Positions 10,800 through 18,536 of a stretch of DNA of 64,000 nucleotides are shown in pieces. Origin of the DNA: an uncultured Clostridia bacterium (GTDB lineage: Bacteria; Bacillota; Clostridia; Saccharofermentanales; DTU023); contig CAKZWV010000054.1 in NCBI GenBank assembly GCA_937922005.1, forward strand, positions 18,464 through 82,463, read 5' to 3'. A model generated the notes under the pieces. That model did not search any database. It was given only the letters and a program-made list of their open reading frames with translations, and was not told the origin of the DNA. The stretch's first letter is position 1, and every line of letters begins with the position of its first letter. Position numbers and translations under genes: made by a program.

Positions 10800-11642
10800 T
10801 TATTTTTGACAATTAGGGCAATATCTTGAACTTCTTCCTCCGACTTTGCTCTTGACTATTTCGGATTGACAAGTAAAACAAGGTAAACCTTCCCTTTGGT
10901 ATACTTTTAAGGATTGTTGAAAGTTTCCTTTTTGGCCATCTATTCCCAGATAGTTGCGAAAACTGCAGCCCTTGGCCAAAATGCCTTCTTGTAATTTATC
11001 GATAATTGTCTGGTAGAGGGTCTCTATTTCACTTGTTAGCATGTCTCTACCAAGTCGGTCGGGACGAATTCCAGCCTGAAAGAGGATTTCATCGGAATAG
11101 ATGTTACCGATCCCCGCCATTAACCTTTGATCGAGGAGAAGGTCCTTGATAGTCCTGGTTCCCTTGGCTTGAATGATTTTGGTCAAATAAGGGAGGGTGA
11201 AGGCGAAGTCCAGGCAATCTGGCCCCAAGTGGAGATAGCCCGCCTGGTTGATGGCAGCTTCGTCCGGGTAGAGATAGAGACGGCCAAATTTTCGGATATC
11301 TTGAAAGGCCAGTTGGGTCCCATCAGTAAAATAAAGGAGAAAACGTAGGTAGGGAAGGTCCAGGGTTTCACCGCTTACTAGGTAACGGAGGGTTCCTGTC
11401 ATTCTGAGGTGGAGGAGGAGGCAGCCTGCCTGGTCAGGGGAGTCAGGCCCTTCGTGGGTTAGATTGAAGAGGAGATATTTGCCCTTGCGATGGATTTGCT
11501 CAATCTTTGCTCCCTGAAGGTTGAGCTGGGAGGGATTTTCAACAGAACTTAGATTAAAGACTTCCAGCTTTTTAATCACTTTATTAAGACAGGTCGCTCT
11601 AAGGCCCCGGGCGATGGTTTCCACTTCGGGAAGTTCAGGCAT
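10800..11642 (-). CDS. mutM: Formamidopyrimidine-DNA glycosylase
   Basis: Fpg/MutM removes 8-oxoguanine and other oxidised purines and nicks the abasic site. The N-terminus PELPEVETI carries the catalytic Pro after Met removal and the conserved Glu. GKYLLF near residue 55 supplies the catalytic lysine, GIGNIYSDEILF is the family's helix-two-turn-helix, and the C-terminus has a four-cysteine zinc finger (CFTCQ...YCPNC). The length of 280 is normal. It overlaps nadE by 8 bp, so the two are translationally coupled. It ends about 310 bp before dnaA on the same strand. Confidence 0.95.
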   Translation of the reverse strand: MPELPEVETIARGLRATCLNKVIKKLEVFNLSSVENPSQLNLQGAKIEQIHRKGKYLLFNLTHEGPDSPDQAGCLLLHLRMTGTLRYLVSGETLDLPYLRFLLYFTDGTQLAFQDIRKFGRLYLYPDEAAINQAGYLHLGPDCLDFAFTLPYLTKIIQAKGTRTIKDLLLDQRLMAGIGNIYSDEILFQAGIRPDRLGRDMLTSEIETLYQTIIDKLQEGILAKGCSFRNYLGIDGQKGNFQQSLKVYQREGLPCFTCQSEIVKSKVGGRSSRYCPNCQK

Positions 11643-13734
11643 GATCTTCCTCCTCCTCGTGGGCTCTCGGCCTTTTTTGATCCGGATGCCTTGGAAAGTC
11701 CGTCTTGCCCTGGCAGTCTTGATTCTTTAGCTCGTACTTTTGAAGGGCCCGGACGATGAGGTCGATTTCACTTTGCCAAGGCTGGTAGGAAAGGTCAGGG
11801 GGGAAGGCCAGGCCGGACCGAGGAGATAAATTTCCTTGGGCATAGAAGAAGGGATTTCCCCCTCCGGGCATGGTATCCCGCTTAAACTGACTGCGGAAAA
11901 AGCGAGAAAGGAATATTTGTAAGGTGGTGGCAAGCTTCGTCCACTCATATTGTTCCCCAAAATACTCCTTTGCTGACAAGAGAAGGGTCAAAGGACTATC
12001 GGGCGGTGTATCCCCAAGGATTTGCTCGATGAAGTAATCGTGAATCTCATATTTCCCGATGATATCCTCCGTCTTTTGTGGGTTTTTACCACTAGCATCG
12101 ACGGAAAGAAGCTCTGGGCTGATATCCCTGCCCAGGATCTCGGTTAGGGGGGCACGGAGGGGAGAGGAAGATGGGAGATCATCGACAAAAGCGGCGATGA
12201 TCTTTTGAATTCGAGTTTTTGTGAAAGAAGCGTTGGGATTGTACATGGAGATGGCATCCCCATTGTAGGTCGCCCAACCAAGGGCGATTTCCGACAAATC
12301 CCCAGTTCCGAGCACAATACCGTTGTATTTATTCGCAAGATTCATTAAAAGATTCGTCCGCAGCCGGGCTTGGGAATTTTCAAAGGCGATCTGGTGGTTG
12401 GTCTCATCGATTTCAAGGAGGTCCTGGGTGGCCTTGGAGAGCTGGGTCAAGTCGAGGACCTCTAAGTCCAAGTCCAGAGCCCGGCAGAGGTCCTTAGCCA
12501 GACGCATGGATTGGTCCGTGGAGCCCATAGCAGGGAGGGCGATAGGGAGAATCTGTAGGGGATCCTTTCCCATTCCCTTCTTTTTTTGGAATTTTTTAGC
12601 TTGCACCGCAATGAGGAGGGCGAGGGTTGAATCGAGGCCTGCTGATAGACCAAGAATCACAGTTTTGCTATGGATCCGATCCATTTTCTGCGCTAGCCCC
12701 GCCCCAGCAGCTGCAAGCAGATAGAGATTTTCCGCCTCCAGGTCCTGGGAATCCCATGGATAGGCTGCTTCAACATTTTGGAAGGAGCCGGACTGTGCCA
12801 ATTCTTGGGAATCAGCCCGATTCAGCTGAAGGCGATGGACCTGTGATTTTCTCAACTTCTGGTAAGATTGCAACAAATATTCCAGCAATCCTTCCCCATC
12901 TTCCAAGGCCTCGTAGCGCTGGTGCTTTTTTTCTTCCGGGCATTCCCCCAACCAGGCATAGAGGAAGGGTTCAGACTTCTCCTGGCAAGACTCTCGGAAT
13001 GAATTTTCAGCGACAGCCCGGGCTACCTGCACCTTCAGAGCAGGGAGGGAATGCGCAAGGACAGGGCGAGCAAGGAGATCGTTTTGGAAGAGGATCTCGC
13101 CCCCTGGGGTAAGAAGGAGGATGGAAGCCAGACCTACAACATCCGAGGGTGAAGCTGTATCCCCGGGGAGGAGGAAGAGACAAGCTTTCTCCCTTTGAAA
13201 GGCTTGCTCTTGATAAAGATTGATTTCTCTAGGATAAAGAGCGTTATTCTTAGCATAATGCAGAGAAAAAGGCAAGGAAGAAGGAGAGTAAAGCACTTTT
13301 GCATCCTCACCCATATCTTCCTCCGTTTCTGTGTTCCACGCTTCATCTTCAGATCCGATGTACCAGGCTTCGTTCTCATCTAAGACCTGGATTTGCCCGC
13401 CCTGAATGAATTGGATACCTTGGGTGGAAGAAAGGAGGAAAGATTTCTCAGGATAGGGCAAAGTGGCTTGGCGGAGGCCCTGGAGGAATATTTCTTCTTC
13501 CCCTAGAGTGGGGGGAGAAGTGGCAAAGATCTGATGTGGATCCTCAAAAGTCATGGTATTTCCAAGCACGATAAAGTCAGCATCTGGATCAATACTCTTT
13601 TCTAGAATATCTTGAAAATCTTTACGATACAGTTCAATGGTATCTTTTACCCCATTTTCTATGGAATGATAAAGGCGGGGGAGGGTGATTACTTGCAGGA
13701 GATGGACTGGAGGCCATGGAGTGGAGTAGGACAT
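11635..13734 (-). CDS. nadE: NAD+ synthetase, glutaminase domain apparently degenerate
   Basis: The C-terminal half is a clear NAD+ synthetase, which amidates nicotinate adenine dinucleotide. It shows VILGLSAGLDSTLALL (the pyrophosphate loop, near residue 363), VLGTGDLSEIALGWATYNGD and MYNPNASFTKTRIQKI. The total of 699 residues fits the two-domain glutamine-dependent type. However, the N-terminal nitrilase-like half lacks the usual GYPPEDLL, lysine and CEDLW motifs; the only similar spot is KACLFLLPGD. The pyrophosphate loop also reads SAGLDS rather than SGGLDS. It may therefore use free ammonia, or the glutaminase half may have diverged beyond my reading. The start has a good ribosome site (GAAAGGA). 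It overlaps mutM. Confidence 0.88.
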   Translation of the reverse strand: MSYSTPWPPVHLLQVITLPRLYHSIENGVKDTIELYRKDFQDILEKSIDPDADFIVLGNTMTFEDPHQIFATSPPTLGEEEIFLQGLRQATLPYPEKSFLLSSTQGIQFIQGGQIQVLDENEAWYIGSEDEAWNTETEEDMGEDAKVLYSPSSLPFSLHYAKNNALYPREINLYQEQAFQREKACLFLLPGDTASPSDVVGLASILLLTPGGEILFQNDLLARPVLAHSLPALKVQVARAVAENSFRESCQEKSEPFLYAWLGECPEEKKHQRYEALEDGEGLLEYLLQSYQKLRKSQVHRLQLNRADSQELAQSGSFQNVEAAYPWDSQDLEAENLYLLAAAGAGLAQKMDRIHSKTVILGLSAGLDSTLALLIAVQAKKFQKKKGMGKDPLQILPIALPAMGSTDQSMRLAKDLCRALDLDLEVLDLTQLSKATQDLLEIDETNHQIAFENSQARLRTNLLMNLANKYNGIVLGTGDLSEIALGWATYNGDAISMYNPNASFTKTRIQKIIAAFVDDLPSSSPLRAPLTEILGRDISPELLSVDASGKNPQKTEDIIGKYEIHDYFIEQILGDTPPDSPLTLLLSAKEYFGEQYEWTKLATTLQIFLSRFFRSQFKRDTMPGGGNPFFYAQGNLSPRSGLAFPPDLSYQPWQSEIDLIVRALQKYELKNQDCQGKTDFPRHPDQKRPRAHEEEEDHA

Positions 13735-13853
13735 GATTTTTTCCTTTCTTAATTTTTGTTTGGTGAGGAGGACGGTAAGAAGCTTAGGGAGGGCCCTACT
13801 AGGACCCTAGCGAGGAGCTCGCTGGGAGCACCAGCGAAAAAGGGACCTCTCCC

Positions 13854-15341
13854 TCATTGCACCTTCCGGACCATGAGACTAAAGAGCTCTTTCCAGCGGG
13901 GGGTCTTGCCATATTGGAGGACCCCGTAGTGGTAAAGGTGGATGGCAAAGTTGGCGACAAAATAAATGCTGATGCTGTGGAGGAGAAGGGGGATCAGGAT
14001 TTGCCATATAGCGAGGCTTTGGAGAGAAAAACGGGCATAAAAAACCAAAATCCCAAAAAGGGGGACGTAAGAAAGAATACGGACCCAAAGGGCACCGGGA
14101 GTATTTGTGGCAAGGAGGGCGAGCATAAAAATACCAAGTATCAGGGAGGAGATCGGGGTCGTCAGTTGGCTGAGTTCTTCCGTCCTGTTTACAAATGATC
14201 CCAAAGAGGCGTAAAGATACGCATAAGTTAGATAAGCGATGAGAAAGATGATCAAGGACATGAGGAGGTTCCTGGGCTGCAGGGTGCTCAGACTAAAGAG
14301 GGTGGCGACGGGGGGATAATCAAGTTTAATGGTAATGATTTTCGCTAGGGTTGTGAAAAAATAGTAGGCCCAGCCAAAAAAGACGAGCTGGAGGATACCG
14401 ACGATGGCAAGACCCAGGACTTTACCGTGGATGAGGGCGGCTGGGGATGTCGATGTAATTAGGATTTCCATGGCACGATTGGATTTTTCGGCGGCGACAA
14501 TGGTGGCCGTCCGCTGCCCGTAGGTGAGAATGAAAATATAGAGAATGAGGATCATCGATACTGCGTAAGGGAAGGTGCTCGCCAGGTTTGGTACCCCCTT
14601 TTTGTTCGTAAGCTCCACGAGTTTCATGCTAGCCGGCTCGGTGACCTGAGCAATTTCATCAGTCTTTAATCCCTTTTTTTCTAGGAAATCTTTGGTAATC
14701 TCTTTCGAAATCAGGACCCGCAAGCTGTTGGCCAAAGTGTTTTGCTGGTCGAGATAGAGGGTGTACCAGGCATATTGATCGACATCTTGAATAACAAATA
14801 TTCCCTGGATATTAGGATTAGCTTCCGCAAAGACCAGGTAGTCGAAGGTGTCGTGGGGGCCAAGCTTATCCGTCGCTTCTGCAGTAAGGACGGTTTGTGA
14901 TTTAGAAGAGCCTGTTTCTTCCGAGGCCTTGTCCAGGTTTCTTTCCAGGTTTCTTTCCAGGTCTTTTTCTGGATCCTTTTCTAGATCTTCCCGTCGAATG
15001 ACCTTCTGAACATCTTCAATGGTGCTGTAGTAATTTTCAGCGTTGAGCCCCTGGACTTCTAAGTCAGGTAGGGCCTTTTTTAGAAAGGAGAAATCTTTCA
15101 GAAAACCGTTGGGATCTTGGATATAGACAAGTTTGGTCGTTTTATTTGCCGGATTTAAGCGGTGTAGCCCATCCATGAGGAGGGGAGAAAAAGTTGAAAA
15201 GGCAATCAGCAGGAGGGTCACGAGGGTCGCAATTTTAAAAGCCCGGCTGGTGATGTAATTTTTACCCTCAAAGCGCATGACCGTCTTAATTCCAGAGAGG
15301 GTCTTTTGCCAAGAAGAAGGGCAAGTAGCTTCGTGATTCAT
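13854..15341 (-). CDS. ABC-2 type (NatB/YhaP-like) transporter permease, no ATPase nearby
   Basis: This 495-residue membrane protein has one N-terminal transmembrane helix (around residues 35-55), a large extracytoplasmic loop, and five to six helices in the last 250 residues. The cytoplasmic block QRTATIVAAEKSNRAMEILITS is typical of NatB/ABC-2 sodium or drug exporter permeases. An EKDPEKDLERNLERNLDKA stretch in the outer loop is a short tandem duplication. Such permeases need an ABC ATPase, normally the adjacent upstream gene, and none is present here. A long structured leader precedes it. Substrate unknown. Confidence 0.75.
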   Translation of the reverse strand: MNHEATCPSSWQKTLSGIKTVMRFEGKNYITSRAFKIATLVTLLLIAFSTFSPLLMDGLHRLNPANKTTKLVYIQDPNGFLKDFSFLKKALPDLEVQGLNAENYYSTIEDVQKVIRREDLEKDPEKDLERNLERNLDKASEETGSSKSQTVLTAEATDKLGPHDTFDYLVFAEANPNIQGIFVIQDVDQYAWYTLYLDQQNTLANSLRVLISKEITKDFLEKKGLKTDEIAQVTEPASMKLVELTNKKGVPNLASTFPYAVSMILILYIFILTYGQRTATIVAAEKSNRAMEILITSTSPAALIHGKVLGLAIVGILQLVFFGWAYYFFTTLAKIITIKLDYPPVATLFSLSTLQPRNLLMSLIIFLIAYLTYAYLYASLGSFVNRTEELSQLTTPISSLILGIFMLALLATNTPGALWVRILSYVPLFGILVFYARFSLQSLAIWQILIPLLLHSISIYFVANFAIHLYHYGVLQYGKTPRWKELFSLMVRKVQ

Positions 15342-15381
15342 AGGTATCGAGAAAAATCCTTTCTGCTGGTAATTTTAAATA

Positions 15382-15406
15382 GCGAGCAGCAAGCACCGCT
15401 GCTCGC
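15382..15406 (-). terminator. Strong hairpin between eno and the ABC permease
   Basis: A perfect 9-bp GC-rich stem (GCGAGCAGC/GCTGCTCGC, 7-nt loop) is followed on the minus strand by a weak TATTTAAAATT run. It could end enolase transcripts or act as an attenuator for the permease, whose start is about 40 bp downstream. Confidence 0.4.
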
Positions 15407-15450
15407 CTTCGCCTAAGACTTGCAGCTTACACGAAAGTTAAATGAAAGAA

Positions 15451-15523
15451 GGCCAGGCTCGTAACCCTGACATCGTAGGTCTTCCCTTCCAGGAATCTTC
15501 TACGATGGGTGCCAAGCCCGGCC
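15451..15523 (-). ncRNA. Long imperfect hairpin in the permease leader
   Basis: The outer arms GGCCAGGCT and AGCCCGGCC pair (one wobble), the middle CCC/GGGT pairs, and the inner CATCGTAG/CTACGATG forms a perfect 8-bp stem. Small internal loops separate the helices. The element occupies most of the 313-bp gene-free gap between enolase and the permease. It resembles a regulatory RNA, but I do not recognise a known riboswitch class. Confidence 0.4.
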
Positions 15524-15654
15524 CTCTCCTAGAAAATGAGATCAAACATTATTTTTGAATAAAATGTCGATAAGCTTTCTGCTGTTTCAACAGGGCTGCT
15601 TCATTCAAGAAGTTGCCTTTTAGGGCAAGGGAGCCCTGTTCAAGATGCTCCCTA

Positions 15655-16968
<1,314 letters not shown>

Positions 16969-17099
16969 TTATTCATCTGATGTGTCAACCGAGTATATCA
17001 CTTTCAAGAGAATTTGTCTGTGGCACGCAGATCACAATTGAGCCTATTGCTGGAAAATTTGCAAATAATCCAACCCTTGCCTTTCTTTCTCCCTAGTGC

Positions 17100-17127
17100 T
17101 AGAATAGATTTGTTTAGATTTATTCTA
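17100..17127. promoter_or_regulatory. Inverted repeat upstream of the Fur/PerR-type gene
   Basis: TAGAATA (17100-17106) and TATTCTA (17121-17127) form an inverted repeat 14 bp apart in the divergent eno/regulator promoter region. The layout suggests an operator, possibly autoregulation by the Fur-family protein, although it is not a textbook Fur or PerR box. Confidence 0.35.
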
Positions 17128-17199
17128 TAACTTAATACCTTACACAAAACCTGATATTTTTTATCAATTTATTCTCACACCTGTAAAGGAGGAGAGCTT

Positions 17200-17721
17200 T
17201 TGAACTCTTTAGACATCGCAAAAAGATGGTTGGCTGATCACAATATTAAGATTACGAATCAGCGAGTCCTCATCGTGGATTATCTTTTGCGGCATCCAGG
17301 GCATTCAACTGCCAATCAGATTTATATAGGGATGCAGCAGGAAGGATCCCAGATGGCACCTGCCACCGTTTATAATAATTTACACTTACTTGTCGAAGCC
17401 GGCGGTCTCCAAGAACTCAATATGTGCGGGAGTGAGAAGGTCTATGACCTGACATTGCACCGGCATGCTCATTTTGTTTGCCTTGGTTGTTCTTGTATTT
17501 CCGATGTGGAACTTGGCGAAGCCATGATTCCCATTTTGGAAAAAATGAAGGAACAAGGCATGCATTGCACCGACTTTGACTTGGTTTTCAGCGGCTACTG
17601 TGATGAGTGCCTGGAGCGCAAGTTGCAAGAGGAAAGGGAAGCCCTCGAGATGCGGAGTGGTTACGCTCGTGATCTCAACCGGGCTAGAGTGGGTTCCACC
17701 TTGCCTTCCTTTATCAACTAA
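17200..17721 (+). CDS. Fur-family metalloregulator, PerR-like
   Basis: Fur-family repressors sense iron, zinc, manganese or peroxide and bind palindromic operators as dimers. The start is TTG, chosen because AAAGGAGG lies 7 bp upstream. The winged helix recognition segment MAPATVYNNLHLLVEAGG is at residues about 52-69. Metal ligands are visible in HRHAHFVCLGC (about 87-97), and a second CxxC in YCDECLERK gives a structural zinc site. The 173 residues include an extra basic C-terminal tail of about 30 residues after the second CxxC. Its pairing with an MntR-type gene suggests manganese or peroxide sensing (PerR), but Fur or Zur cannot be excluded. Confidence 0.85.
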   Translation: MNSLDIAKRWLADHNIKITNQRVLIVDYLLRHPGHSTANQIYIGMQQEGSQMAPATVYNNLHLLVEAGGLQELNMCGSEKVYDLTLHRHAHFVCLGCSCISDVELGEAMIPILEKMKEQGMHCTDFDLVFSGYCDECLERKLQEEREALEMRSGYARDLNRARVGSTLPSFIN

Positions 17722-17777
17722 TCGAAACAAGAAAAGTATAAAGACCCGGCACAAAGCCCGAAAGGAAGAGGTGTGTA

Positions 17778-18173
17778 ATGGAGATCAATAAGACGGTAGA
17801 GGATTATTTGGAGGCAATGCTCATGATCAAGGAGCGCAAGGGTCAAGTCCGGTCTATTGATGTGGCCGACCTCCTCGGAGTCACGAAGCCCAGTGTGAGC
17901 TATATGACAAAACGCCTCCGGGAAGGTGATTATATCACCATGGATGAGAACGGATTAATCAACCTCACCCCTGCTGGGGCTTCCATTGCTTCCCGGATCT
18001 ATAATCGCCATAAGACCCTGACCCGGGTCTTTGTTGAGCTGGGTGTCGACGAAGAGACAGCCGCAAAGGATGCTTGCCTGGTCGAGCACGACCTCAGCCA
18101 TGAGACTTACCAGGCCCTCTGCGACTTTCTTTTGGAAAAACTTGATCCGAAGGAGCCAGCGACGGAAGAGTAA
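17778..18173 (+). CDS. mntR: DtxR-family metalloregulator, MntR-like
   Basis: MntR represses manganese uptake genes when Mn(II) is bound. The 131-residue protein has the short MntR layout: an N-terminal winged helix (VEDYLEAMLMIKERKGQVRS, then LLGVTKPSVSYMTKRL) and a dimerisation/metal domain without an SH3 domain. Expected metal ligands map to Asp and Glu in EDYLEAM, His in NRHKTL, and the DACLVEH segment. In the last, the first position is Asp where Bacillus MntR has Glu. It starts 57 bp after the Fur-type gene with an AAAGGAAGAGG site, so the two are likely one transcript. Confidence 0.85.
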   Translation: MEINKTVEDYLEAMLMIKERKGQVRSIDVADLLGVTKPSVSYMTKRLREGDYITMDENGLINLTPAGASIASRIYNRHKTLTRVFVELGVDEETAAKDACLVEHDLSHETYQALCDFLLEKLDPKEPATEE

Positions 18174-18267
18174 CGTCAGTGGCTTGAGACAATATGGATT
18201 GAGAAAATACAAAAGGCCTGCCTCCTGAGGGTATTCAATAATGTTTCTTCATTCCATTTAGGCCTTG

Positions 18268-18300
18268 AAAAAGGGGAGCATCATGCTCCCCTTTTATTTT
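18268..18300 (+). terminator. Rho-independent terminator after mntR
   Basis: GGGGAGC and GCTCCCC pair around a 5-nt loop and are extended by A/T pairs, followed by TTTTATTTTTAT. It lies between convergent mntR and copA, so it may serve both strands, better for plus. Confidence 0.85.
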
Positions 18301-18314
18301 TATCATTTTTTTTA

Positions 18315-18536
18315 TCAAATATTTCTTATTTCTACTACTTTGTATCCGATGTCTTCTATGGTCTTTTGGATGGTCCCGTCGCTGAGGTCGATTTCTGCGT
18401 TGTGACTTTTAAGGGTGGCCATTTTTTCTGGAAGGCTGACCGTCACGTGGACATCGCCAAGGCCTTCTAAGGCCTCTTGAACACGAGCTTTACAGTGGTC
18501 ACACATCATTCCTTCAATAATTACCTGTTTTTTCAT
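18315..18536 (-). CDS. copZ: Copper chaperone CopZ, nested in frame at the 3' end of copA
   Basis: An internal ATG at 18534-18536 begins a complete 73-residue CopZ-like protein (MKKQVIIEGMMCDHCKARV), which would carry Cu(I) to CopA. A textbook ribosome site (AAAGGAGG) lies 6 bp upstream inside the copA frame and encodes the residues SKGG. Cells may thus make both free CopZ and a CopA-CopZ fusion. The simplest history is loss of the copA stop codon in an ancestral copA-copZ operon. Translation from the inner start is inferred from the ribosome site. Confidence 0.75.
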   Translation of the reverse strand: MKKQVIIEGMMCDHCKARVQEALEGLGDVHVTVSLPEKMATLKSHNAEIDLSDGTIQKTIEDIGYKVVEIRNI

